From NCBI RefSeq assembly GCF_004886325.1, contig NZ_QXFN01000004.1:434001-498000 (forward strand): a DNA stretch of 64,000 nucleotides, read 5' to 3'. The position numbers and the translations under genes were made by a program. Source of the DNA: Cellulomonas telluris (GTDB taxonomy: Bacteria > Actinomycetota > Actinomycetes > Actinomycetales > Cellulomonadaceae). The first letter of the stretch is position 1, and every line of letters starts with the position of its first letter. The notes below the pieces were generated by a model. The model had not been told where the DNA came from. It saw only the letters and a program-made list of their open reading frames with translations, and did not search any database. Of the stretch, positions 1 to 7,926 are shown one piece after another.

Positions 1-29
1 CACGGTCGGGGGCCCTCGTGCGTCCGGCG

Positions 30-587
30 TCAGACGGGCCCGGCCTCCTGGTCGGCCGCGGCCCGGCGCGCGATGAGGCGGGGCAGCACGAGCCACGCGA
101 CCGCGATCACCACGAGCAGCGCCCCGCCCACCACCCATCCGGCGGTGCGGGTCACGACGACGTCGAACAGCAGCATCGTGACGCCCGCGAGCGTCAGGGC
201 GAGCGCGACGAGGCCCACGCGCGCGAACGTGTGCCCGGCGTCCACCAGCTGGGGCTTCAACCGGCGCCGGAAGAGCAGGCGGTGCAGGCTCACCGGCGCC
301 ACGAAGAGGATCGTCGCGAGCGCCGACAGGAGCACCAGCACGAGGTACGTGGCCCGCTGGTAGTCGTCCAGCTCGTCGAACCGGTACTGGAACGGGACCG
401 TGAGGAGGAACCCGGTGAGGATCTGCGCGCCCGTCTGGGTGACGCGCAGCTCCTGCAGCAGCTCGTTCCAGTTGCGGTCCATGCGCTCGATGTACGTCTC
501 GTTCCGGCCGTCGTCGCCGCGGGCGGGCGGCGTCGCCGCCGGCGCGTCGGGCGGGGTGGCACGGGTGCTGCCTGCGGGACCGGTCAT
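30..587 (-). CDS. DUF6328 family membrane protein
   Basis: A 185-residue integral membrane protein of unknown function that resembles the DUF6328 family. A soluble N-terminal stretch carries the segment ERMDRNWNELLQELRVTQTG, followed by about four hydrophobic segments (near residues 65-80, 85-105, 125-145 and 150-172) and a short charged tail. The ATG at 587 is chosen because AGGAGG lies 9 bases upstream; upstream in-frame codons give an arginine-rich sequence typical of a GC-rich shadow. It is divergent from the threonine aldolase gene across about 150 bases. The family is known only as small actinobacterial membrane proteins, so no role is assigned. Confidence 0.8.
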   Translation of the reverse strand: MTGPAGSTRATPPDAPAATPPARGDDGRNETYIERMDRNWNELLQELRVTQTGAQILTGFLLTVPFQYRFDELDDYQRATYLVLVLLSALATILFVAPVSLHRLLFRRRLKPQLVDAGHTFARVGLVALALTLAGVTMLLFDVVVTRTAGWVVGGALLVVIAVAWLVLPRLIARRAAADQEAGPV

Positions 588-736
588 GGTCGTGGCGCCT
601 CCTCCTGGTCCAGGGCTGCACGGATCATGCCGGTCCCCGGCGCCGCGCGCACGACGGGCCCGCGTCCGGCGCGCCGCCCGCGTGACCAGCGCGCACGTGG
701 GCCGGAGCACGCGTCCGCGTGGGCGAGACTGAGGGT

Positions 737-1780
737 GTGAGCACCCCGCACGTCCCCCGTCACTTCGCGTCCGACAACTACGCCGGCGCCCACCCCGAGG
801 TCCTCGAGGCCCTCGGCGCCGCGAACGTCGGGCACGCACCCGCCTACGGCGACGACCCGCACACCGCCCACCTGCAGGACGTCGTCCGGGCGCACTTCGG
901 CAGCGCGGCGGTGGCGTACCCCGTCTTCAACGGCACGGGTGCGAACGTCGTGGCGCTGCAGGCCATGCTGCCGCGGTGGGGCGCCGTCATCTGCTCCGCG
1001 AGCGCCCACGTCAACACGGACGAGAACGCCGCGCCCGAGCGGGTCGGCGGCCTCAAGCTCCTGACCGTCCCCACGCCCGACGGCCGCCTGACGCCGGAGC
1101 TCGTCGCGCGGCAGGCGCACGGCTTCGGCGACGTGCACCGGGCGCAGCCCGGCGTCGTGTCCCTCACGCAGTCCACCGAGCTCGGCACGGTGTACCGCCC
1201 GGAGGACGTCCGCGCGCTCGTCGACCAGGCGCACGCGCTCGGCATGCGGGTGCACGTCGACGGCGCGCGGCTCTCGAACGCCGCCGCACGCCTGGGTCTG
1301 CCGCTGCGGGCGTTCACCACCGACGTGGGGGTCGACGTCGTCTCGCTCGGCGGGACCAAGAACGGCCTGCTGTTCGGCGAGGCCGTCGTGGTGCTCGACC
1401 CGGCCGCCGTCGACGGCGTGGGGTACCTGCGCAAGTCCGGCATGCAGCTCGCGTCCAAGATGCGCTTCGTGTCGGCCCAGCTCGTCGCGCTGTACGAGGG
1501 GGACCTGTGGCTGCGCTCGGCCGCCCACGCGAACGCGATGGCGGACCGCCTGCGGGCCGGGGTCGACGCGCTCGGTCTCGACGTGACGCTGCCCACCGAG
1601 GCCAACGCCGTGTTCGTCCGCCTGCCCGCCGACGTCGCCGCGGCCCTGCGCCGGCGGTGGCGGTTCTACGACTGGGACCCCACCGACGGCACCGTCCGCC
1701 TGATGTGTGCGTTCGACACGACCACGCAGGACGTCGACGACCTTTTGTCCGCCCTGGGCGACGCGCTGGCGGCGCGCTGA
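737..1780 (+). CDS. Low-specificity L-threonine aldolase (PLP-dependent beta-eliminating lyase family)
   Basis: Predicted to cleave L-threonine or L-allo-threonine to glycine and acetaldehyde in the cytoplasm. The 347-residue protein has the aldolase N-terminus (FASDNYAGAHPEVLEAL), the cofactor-contacting segment HVDGARLSNAAA, and a Schiff-base lysine in SLGGTKNG, here Lys208. Length is normal for the family. GTG 737 is preferred over GTG 719 because the protein then starts just before the conserved fold and a weak -10 (GAGACT) sits 6 bases upstream. It is a single-gene unit ended by the terminator at 1820-1854. Some members act on other beta-hydroxy amino acids, so the exact substrate is inferred. 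Confidence 0.9.
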   Translation: MSTPHVPRHFASDNYAGAHPEVLEALGAANVGHAPAYGDDPHTAHLQDVVRAHFGSAAVAYPVFNGTGANVVALQAMLPRWGAVICSASAHVNTDENAAPERVGGLKLLTVPTPDGRLTPELVARQAHGFGDVHRAQPGVVSLTQSTELGTVYRPEDVRALVDQAHALGMRVHVDGARLSNAAARLGLPLRAFTTDVGVDVVSLGGTKNGLLFGEAVVVLDPAAVDGVGYLRKSGMQLASKMRFVSAQLVALYEGDLWLRSAAHANAMADRLRAGVDALGLDVTLPTEANAVFVRLPADVAAALRRRWRFYDWDPTDGTVRLMCAFDTTTQDVDDLLSALGDALAAR

Positions 1781-1819
1781 CGCGAACGCCCGCGGCCGGT
1801 CGCAGGCCGCGGACGTGCG

Positions 1820-1854
1820 GCGGGGCCCTCCCGGTACGACCGGGAGGGCCCCGC
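1820..1854. terminator. Bidirectional hairpin terminator between convergent genes
   Basis: A perfect 16-bp inverted repeat with a 3-base loop (acg), arms at 1820-1835 and 1839-1854, lies between the stops of the threonine aldolase (+) and cellulase (-) genes. There is no clear T-tract on either side, as is common for actinobacterial terminators. Confidence 0.85.
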
Positions 1855-1897
1855 GGTGGGCGCCGGACGCGCGGGGCGCGTCAGACGTCCGGGTGGG

Positions 1898-3784
1898 TCA
1901 GGCCGACGCGCAGGGCGAGCCGTTCAGCGTGAAGCCGGTCGGCGTCCCCGCCTGGCCGCTGTGCGACCCGTTGAAGCCGATCTCGACCGACGCACCCGCG
2001 GCGAGCGTGCCGTTCCAGGCGGCGTTCGTCACGGTCACGGTCTGGCCGGACTGGGCCCAGGTGGCGCTCCAGCCCTGCTGCACCGAGCTGCCGTTCGGCA
2101 GCGTGAAGCGCAGCGTCCAGCCCGACAGCGCGCTGGAGCCCGTGTTGGTCAGCCGCACGGAGGCGGTGAACCCGGTGTTCCAGCTGTTCGCCGTGTAGCG
2201 CACGGAGCAGGCGGCGGGCCCGGAGGTGGGCGTCGGCGTCGGCGTGTTCGTCCGCGTCGGGGTCGGCGTGGGCGTGGGCGTGGCCGTCGGCGTCACGGTG
2301 GGTGTCACCGTGGGCGTGGCGGTCGGGGTCGCCGTCGGCGTGGCCGTGGGGGTCGGGTTCGGCGTGGAGCCGTCCGCCGGGATGACCGGGTGGGCGTTGC
2401 GGACCAGCGTCCGGAACTGCGCCTCGAACCACTGGCCGGCGAGCGGCGCGTCCGGCGTGGCACCCGTCAGCTGGTTGGCCAGCTTGGGCGACACGAAGGT
2501 CGGGTCGCACATGCGGTCGAAGCTCTTGCCCTGGTCGTTCGGGATCTCCTTCGACGCGCCGTCCGACTCGCCCGGGGGCTTGATCCAGACGTACGCGTCG
2601 AGGTGCGCCGCGGCCGGGGCGCCGGCGGGCGTGGCCCGCGGGAGCTCGCCGATGCCGGCGCCGAGCGGGTTGCACCACGCGCCGCGGTGGACGCGGCGGT
2701 CGATGCGCGACTGGTCGACGAAGGTGTCGAGCGACGTGCTCGTCGACGCGGCCGTCGGGCGGTTGGGGCCGCCCCAGCCGTTGCGCGAGGTGTCGATCAG
2801 CATGCCGGTGCTGGCCGGGAAGCCCTCGGCGACGAGCAGGCGGTGCAGGTGCGCCGTCCAGGCGAGCTCACCGAAGTCGGGGTTCCACTCGTAGAACTTG
2901 GCGGCCTTGACCGGCTGCCCGCCGACCTGCTGGTCGGGGTTCGTCAGGAACGGCTCGGCCAGCGGCGTCGTGTTCGCCGTGTTGGTGACGAACCCGTCGA
3001 TCGACGCGAAGCCCTTCCTGGTCGTGCGCGCGACCTCGGCGAACAGCTTGGCCGCCGGGCCGGCGTTCGAGTCCCAGCCGAGCCAGCCGGAGTGCGCGGC
3101 GTCGATGTAGGTGTACACGTTGTCGAGCGTCTTCAGCTCGTCCAGCGCGTACTTGACGCCCTCGCGGTAGTAGGGCGCCGACTGCTGGCACTTCTGCTCG
3201 CTGATGTTGGTGATGAGGTTCGGCAGCGAGTCGGGCTCGATCGTCGCGGAGATCCGGAGGTCCGCGTACTTCGGGTCCGACAGCAGGTCGACGATCGGGT
3301 CGATGTACTCGGTCTTGTAGCGGGCCAGGCCGGCGTCGCTCGCGGGCAGCTCGCCGTTGGAGGCGAGCGCGAAGCAGTCGCGTCCGGGCAGGTTGTAGAT
3401 CACGAGGTTGAAGACGAGGGGCTGGCTGCCCGTCTTCTGCTTGACGGCCTCGTCGAGGTGGAACTTCAGGCCGTTGCCGTCGGCGTTGCCGGTGATGGCG
3501 CTGATGCGGTCCATCCACACGGCCGTCGGCTGCTTGGCCACCGTGCGCATCTGGGCGGCCAGCGCGGCGTCGCCGGCGCGCGTGGCAGCGCTCTCAACGG
3601 ACGCGGCCCAGGTGGGGTTCACATACTGCTTGGCGCCCGCGTAGGGGTTGTCGACGTGCGGCTCGGCCGCCGTGGCGGTCGTGCCCGCCAGCGTCAGCGG
3701 CACCGCGACGAGCGCCGTTGCCGTCGCCGCGGTCGCGACGGCGCGCAGGCGCCGTCCGACCGAACTCTTGCCGTGTGTGGACAC
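1898..3784 (-). CDS. Secreted GH6 cellulase (cellobiohydrolase-like) with C-terminal CBM2
   Basis: Secreted glycoside hydrolase family 6 enzyme that hydrolyses beta-1,4-glucan with inversion. The 628-residue precursor has a signal peptide (about residues 1-40: GRRLR, hydrophobic core, cut near TATAA), a catalytic domain of about 410 residues with the proton-donor Asp185 in [12 protein letters not shown], a Pro-Thr linker (about 465-525), and a family 2 binding module starting [14 protein letters not shown] with its terminal cysteine pair and exposed tryptophans. The large catalytic domain favours an exo-acting cellobiohydrolase over an endoglucanase, but loop topology was not modelled. GTG 3784 is chosen for the GGAGG about 6 bases upstream and the signal peptide. 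The twin arginine leaves Sec versus Tat export open. A LacI gene lies directly upstream on the same strand. Confidence 0.93.
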   Translation of the reverse strand: MSTHGKSSVGRRLRAVATAATATALVAVPLTLAGTTATAAEPHVDNPYAGAKQYVNPTWAASVESAATRAGDAALAAQMRTVAKQPTAVWMDRISAITGNADGNGLKFHLDEAVKQKTGSQPLVFNLVIYNLPGRDCFALASNGELPASDAGLARYKTEYIDPIVDLLSDPKYADLRISATIEPDSLPNLITNISEQKCQQSAPYYREGVKYALDELKTLDNVYTYIDAAHSGWLGWDSNAGPAAKLFAEVARTTRKGFASIDGFVTNTANTTPLAEPFLTNPDQQVGGQPVKAAKFYEWNPDFGELAWTAHLHRLLVAEGFPASTGMLIDTSRNGWGGPNRPTAASTSTSLDTFVDQSRIDRRVHRGAWCNPLGAGIGELPRATPAGAPAAAHLDAYVWIKPPGESDGASKEIPNDQGKSFDRMCDPTFVSPKLANQLTGATPDAPLAGQWFEAQFRTLVRNAHPVIPADGSTPNPTPTATPTATPTATPTVTPTVTPTATPTPTPTPTRTNTPTPTPTSGPAACSVRYTANSWNTGFTASVRLTNTGSSALSGWTLRFTLPNGSSVQQGWSATWAQSGQTVTVTNAAWNGTLAAGASVEIGFNGSHSGQAGTPTGFTLNGSPCASA

Positions 3785-3908
3785 GTGTGTCCTCCGGGTG
3801 TCGATCCGAGCACCCGGCCCTCGGCGGCAGGGTGCGGGCCGCCGCAGGGGGTCCACGACGACTGCCGTGGAATCCATCACGCGCCGGTGCGGCCCGGGAC
3901 CTGGGCGA

Positions 3909-3944
3909 ACCGTTTAGGCAGGGCCGCGTTACCGAATCGTTACC
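3909..3944 (-). promoter_or_regulatory. Repeated A/T-rich motifs upstream of the cellulase gene
   Basis: The 195-base gap upstream of the cellulase contains CGTTACC twice (3927-3933 and 3938-3944), exactly 11 bp or about one helical turn apart, plus a related AACCGTTT at 3909-3916. These motifs stand out in a GC-rich background and lie about 125-160 bases before the start codon. They could be activator or LacI-type half-sites. No classical CelR operator (TGGGAGCGCTCCCA) is present. Confidence 0.4.
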
Positions 3945-3979
3945 ATCCGCGACGGCCGCTCGGACGGCGTTCCCGCAGG

Positions 3980-5074
3980 TCAGCGCGACCGCGGCCCCGT
4001 GCTGCCCCGAACGGCGAGGCCGCCGACCGGGAGCTGCGGACCCGCTCCGGCCCGGCCGTCGAGGACCTGCAGGACGGCCTGCCCCACGGCCGTCCCCAGC
4101 TCGGACTGGACCGTCGGCAGCGCCGTGATGGACGGCGTCGCGAGGCGGCAGAGGGGGGAGTCGGTCAGCGACACGACCGAGACGTCCCACGGCACCGCGA
4201 GGCCCGTGCGCCGCGCCACGTCCAGCGCCGCGACGGCCATGTGGTCGGTGTCGAACACGAGCGCGGTGGGCGGCCGGCCGCCGGTCAGCAGCCGGCGGCA
4301 CGCGGCCGCCGCGCCCTCCGGGGTGCCCGCGGTCGCCTCGTGCACGAGGGCGCCACCGCCTGCGCCCACGGACTGGCCGAGCCCGGCGACGCGCGCCCGG
4401 GTCCGTTGCAGGGCGTCCGGGCCCGTCACGACGGCGACCTGCCGGTGCCCCAGCTCGATGAGGTAGCGCCCGACGCGGGACGTCGCCTCCTCGTCGTCGA
4501 CGCCGAGGATCGCCATCTCGCCGCTCGGCTCGCCCGAGGAGACGACGACCGACGGGATCCGCAGCCTGCGCAGCGCGTCGAGCCGGGGGTCCTCGGTGCG
4601 CACGTCCGTGACGACCATGACGTCGAACCGCCGCTCGGCCCACCACTCGCCGTAGAGGGAGACCGCCGCGGCCAGGTCGTCGACGACCTGCAGCACGAGC
4701 GCGAGGCCGCGCGTGCGCAGCACGTCCTGGAGCGGCACGACGAGCTCGAGCACGTCGGCGCCGTAGCCCACCGGGCCGGTGAGCGTCCGGTCGAGCACGA
4801 GCCCCACCGCGCGGGGCCCGCTGCGCATCGAGCGCGCCGCCGCGCTCGGGCGCCAGCCGAACTCGTCGGCGACGCGCAGCACGCGCTCACGCGTCGCGGC
4901 GCTCACGCCGGGGCGCCCGTTGAGCGCGTAGGACACCACCGCGATCGACACGCCGGCGGCGCGCGCCACGTCCGTGATGGTGGGGCGACGAGTCGCCGGG
5001 CCGGGGACGACGGGCTGTGCGCCGGTCGCCGGAGATACGGCGTCTTTGCCGTTGTCATGTGCAGGAGTGACCAC
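3980..5074 (-). CDS. LacI family transcriptional regulator
   Basis: A 364-residue LacI/GalR regulator. The helix-turn-helix (PTITDVARAAGVSIAVVSYA) is near residues 31-50 and the hinge follows at RVLRVADEFGWRPSAAARSM. The remainder is a periplasmic-binding-protein-like effector domain with GYRxIELGHRxVAVVTGP-type segments. The GTG start leaves about 28 residues before the helix-turn-helix, longer than usual; no better start is visible. It lies upstream of the cellulase on the same strand and is divergent from the sugar-binding/PAS/GGDEF gene, so it may control either side in response to a cello-oligosaccharide or related sugar. That assignment rests on position only. Confidence 0.9.
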   Translation of the reverse strand: MVTPAHDNGKDAVSPATGAQPVVPGPATRRPTITDVARAAGVSIAVVSYALNGRPGVSAATRERVLRVADEFGWRPSAAARSMRSGPRAVGLVLDRTLTGPVGYGADVLELVVPLQDVLRTRGLALVLQVVDDLAAAVSLYGEWWAERRFDVMVVTDVRTEDPRLDALRRLRIPSVVVSSGEPSGEMAILGVDDEEATSRVGRYLIELGHRQVAVVTGPDALQRTRARVAGLGQSVGAGGGALVHEATAGTPEGAAAACRRLLTGGRPPTALVFDTDHMAVAALDVARRTGLAVPWDVSVVSLTDSPLCRLATPSITALPTVQSELGTAVGQAVLQVLDGRAGAGPQLPVGGLAVRGSTGPRSR

Positions 5075-5147
5075 GATCGCCTAGTCTTGCGCCCGATGTG
5101 GGTAGATCGCATCAACTCGGCTCCGACGGTGTAGGCGAGGTAGCTCC

Positions 5148-7829
5148 ATGGTCACTGCCCGGCGCGGGGTCCCCGCCACTGTCCGTCGGACGATCGGCGT
5201 CCTGTCCCCGGTCGTCGGCGGGTTCTACTTCGGTGCCCTGATCGCGGGCGTGGCCCGTGCCGCGCGGGGTGCAGGCCACCGGGTCGTCGCGGTGCAGACC
5301 TACCCCGCGGGCCTCGACCGCGAGCGCTACCCGGACGAGTCGGTCCTCGACACACCGGTCGCGCTCGGCGCCGTCGACGGGCTCGTCGTCGTGGGCAAGT
5401 CCCTGAGCCAGGAGCGTCTCGCCGCGGTCCGCGAGTGGGGTGTGCCGGTCGTGCTCGTCAGCGAGGACCCGGTGCACCCCGACGACCCCGTCGTCGTGCC
5501 CGACAACGCCGGCGGTGTCCGCGAGGCGGTCGAGCACCTGCTCTGGCACGGGCACACGGCCATCGGCTTCCTCGGCAACCTCTCGCAGCGGGACATGCGC
5601 GAGCGGTTCGCCGCCTACCGGGCGACGCTCGCCGAGCACGGCATCGAGTCCGACGAGTCGTGGTGGTACGAGGCGTCGGACAACCAGGAGCAGGGCGGCG
5701 TCGACGCGGCGGCGCGGATGCTCGCCGCCGGCACCCCGACCACGGCGGTCGTCGCGGCGACCGACCGCAACGCGGTCGGCTTCCAGCGCGCCCTGCGCTC
5801 GCACGGTCTCGTGCTGCCCCGGGACCAGGCCGTGGTCGCCTTCGACCACGCCGACTCCGGCGCCCGGGTGAGCCCGCGGCTGTCGACCGTCGACGCGCAC
5901 TTCGGGCGCGTGGGGGAGCAGGCCGTGCAGCTGCTGCTCGCGCGGATGCGCGGCGAGGAGGTGGCCCCCGGCGAGCACCGCGTGGCGTCCACGCTGGTGG
6001 TGCGCGAGTCGTGCGGCTGCACCGAGGTGACCTCGGCGGCCGTCGCCGGCGTCGGTGACGACGGCGTCGCCGGCGCCGACCTCGTGCGGCGCCTCGCCGA
6101 CTCGGCCTTCGCCGGCCCGGCCGGATCGGCGTCGGTCCGGCGGTCCGGGCCCGACGCGCGGGAGGCCTGGTGGCGCGCGGTCGTCGAGCCGGTCGAGGCC
6201 GCGGCCGAGCGCGGGGTCGCGCCCGCGGCCGCGGCACTGGGCCGGCTGGCGGACCTCACCGCGGCGCTGCAGCCGCACCCCGAGGCCCTCGAGCAGACCG
6301 TCACGGTGATGCGCGCCGTCGAGTGCCGACAGGTGGAAGCGCTCTCCGAGGCGCGCGCCCACCACGCCGGCGCGGTGCGGCGTGCGGTGACCGACGTCCT
6401 GCTCGCCGTGACGAAGGGCTGCACCCGGGCGATGCTCGCGCGCAGCGGCCAGCTCGAGCGGACGATCGTCGACCAGTACGAGGTCGACATGGACCTCCTG
6501 CGCGGCGACGGCGCGAGCCCTCGCGCGCTCGGCTGGCTCCCGCGGGGCGTCCGCGGGCACGCGTGCCTGGGCCTGTGGGTCGGCTCCGACCGCGGACCGG
6601 GGGACCGGGAGATGGAGATCGTGGGCGTCCACGACACCACCGGGACGCTCTCGCGGCTGGTCGGCGTCCGGACCACGGCCAGCCAGTTCCCGCCGGCGGC
6701 CCTGACCCGGGCGGGCACGGTCGGCTCCAACGAGCTGACGTTCGTCGTCCCCGTGACGTTCGGCGGCAGCGACTGGGGACTGCTCGCCATCGACGGGGTC
6801 GTCGAGACGCGGTCGACGCAGCCGCGGGACCGCTTCAACCACTGGGCCGCGCTGCTCGCGGTCGCGCTCGACCAGGAGCGGCTGCTGGCCTCGCTGCGCG
6901 AGCAGCGCAAGGCGCTCGAGCAGGCGGCGGCGCGTGAGCGGGCCCTCGCCGACACGGTGCGGGAGAGCGAGGAGCGCTACGCCCTGGCGTCCATGGCGGC
7001 GCACGACGGCACCTGGGACTGGGACGTGTCGGCCGGCACGGTGTACTACTCGCCCCGGTGGAAGCAGACCCTCGGCTACGCCGACGACGTCATCGGCGAC
7101 CAGCCGGCCGAGTGGCTCGAGCGCGTCCACCCCGCCGACCGTGACGAGCTGTCCGCCGCGATCGCCGCCCAGCTCGCCGGGTGCGGCACGCCCCTGGAGC
7201 TCGAGCACCGCGTCCGCACGTCCTCGGGCGACTACCGGTGGATGCTCTGCCGCGCCGTCACCGTCCTCGACGACGCCGGCTGTCCGGCTCGTCTCGTCGG
7301 CACGCTGGTCGACGTGACCGAGCGCAAGGAGGCCGAGATGGCGCTCCAGCGCGACGCTCTGCACGACCCCGAGACCGGGCTCGTCAACCGGCTGCTGTTC
7401 ATCGACCGCCTCGGCGCCGCCCTGCTGCGCACGCGGCGGTCACCGGCCTACGACTGCGCGCTGGCGCTCGTGCGCGTGGTCGAGCCCACCCCGACGGTCG
7501 TGCGCGAGCCGGCCGACGTCGCCCCGGACGTCCACCGGGAGGTCGTGCGCCAGCTGCGCCGGCCCCTGCGCGAGGGGGACACGACGGCACGCATCGGCGA
7601 GGACGACTTCGCCGTGCTCGTCGACGACGTCGGCGCCGGCGGCATGCCGCAGCGTCTCGCGGAGCTGCTCGAGCGGCTGCGCCGCGACATCGGCCCGCGC
7701 CTGGCGATCGGCGTGCTCGGGAGCATCCGCGGCATGCGGGACGCTGCGGACGTCCTGCGGGAGGCCGACATCGTGCTGCTGCGCGAGCAGACGCGCCAGG
7801 ACCCGTTGCGGGGCACCGTCCTGCGCTGA
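5148..7829 (+). CDS. LacI-type sugar-binding fold fused to PAS and degenerate GGDEF domains
   Basis: An 893-residue cytoplasmic signalling protein with no membrane segment. Residues about 13-292 are a LacI-type ligand-binding fold without any helix-turn-helix, ending in the typical LVVRESCGC. Residues 300-580 form a mostly helical or GAF-like middle, then a short coiled coil and a PAS/PAC domain (about 605-730: WDWDVSAGTVYYSPRWKQTLGY ... VDVTERKEAE). The last domain is GGDEF-like: it keeps DPETGLVNR near residue 740, but the signature at 817-821 is GEDDF and the metal-binding Asp of the usual DxDxFK segment is absent. Diguanylate cyclase activity is therefore doubtful. It sits next to a LacI regulator and a cellulase. 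GAGGTAG precedes the ATG. Confidence 0.88.
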   Translation: MVTARRGVPATVRRTIGVLSPVVGGFYFGALIAGVARAARGAGHRVVAVQTYPAGLDRERYPDESVLDTPVALGAVDGLVVVGKSLSQERLAAVREWGVPVVLVSEDPVHPDDPVVVPDNAGGVREAVEHLLWHGHTAIGFLGNLSQRDMRERFAAYRATLAEHGIESDESWWYEASDNQEQGGVDAAARMLAAGTPTTAVVAATDRNAVGFQRALRSHGLVLPRDQAVVAFDHADSGARVSPRLSTVDAHFGRVGEQAVQLLLARMRGEEVAPGEHRVASTLVVRESCGCTEVTSAAVAGVGDDGVAGADLVRRLADSAFAGPAGSASVRRSGPDAREAWWRAVVEPVEAAAERGVAPAAAALGRLADLTAALQPHPEALEQTVTVMRAVECRQVEALSEARAHHAGAVRRAVTDVLLAVTKGCTRAMLARSGQLERTIVDQYEVDMDLLRGDGASPRALGWLPRGVRGHACLGLWVGSDRGPGDREMEIVGVHDTTGTLSRLVGVRTTASQFPPAALTRAGTVGSNELTFVVPVTFGGSDWGLLAIDGVVETRSTQPRDRFNHWAALLAVALDQERLLASLREQRKALEQAAARERALADTVRESEERYALASMAAHDGTWDWDVSAGTVYYSPRWKQTLGYADDVIGDQPAEWLERVHPADRDELSAAIAAQLAGCGTPLELEHRVRTSSGDYRWMLCRAVTVLDDAGCPARLVGTLVDVTERKEAEMALQRDALHDPETGLVNRLLFIDRLGAALLRTRRSPAYDCALALVRVVEPTPTVVREPADVAPDVHREVVRQLRRPLREGDTTARIGEDDFAVLVDDVGAGGMPQRLAELLERLRRDIGPRLAIGVLGSIRGMRDAADVLREADIVLLREQTRQDPLRGTVLR

Positions 7830-7861
7830 CGACGCCGACCCGGACACGCCACCCGGACACG

Positions 7862-7899
7862 CCACGGCCCGGCGACCCTCGAGGGTCGCCGGGCCGTGG
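7862..7899. terminator. Perfect 38-base palindrome, bidirectional terminator
   Basis: A 19-bp perfect inverted repeat centred on CTCGAG lies between the convergent PAS/GGDEF and DEAD-box genes. It can fold equally in both transcripts. A tandem GGACACGCCACC-like repeat lies just before it (about 7842-7864). Confidence 0.88.
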
Positions 7900-7926
7900 T
7901 GCGTGCGTGCGCCGGGCGTGCGTGCG

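Noticed and set aside
2230-2355. DNA tandem repeat in the cellulase gene
   Set aside because: The repetition comes from the PT-rich linker codons and is explained by the protein; not a separate repeat element.
2226-2894. Plus-strand frame with a long GVGVGV repeat
   Set aside because: The repeat is the antisense of the Pro-Thr linker of the cellulase; no other coding signal.
6336-6350. CelR-like AAGCGCTCTCC inside the PAS/GGDEF gene
   Set aside because: It is within coding sequence, not a clean palindrome, and far from any promoter.
7842-7867. Short tandem copies of GGACACGCCACC
   Set aside because: Only two copies beside a terminator; too short for a CRISPR or satellite claim.
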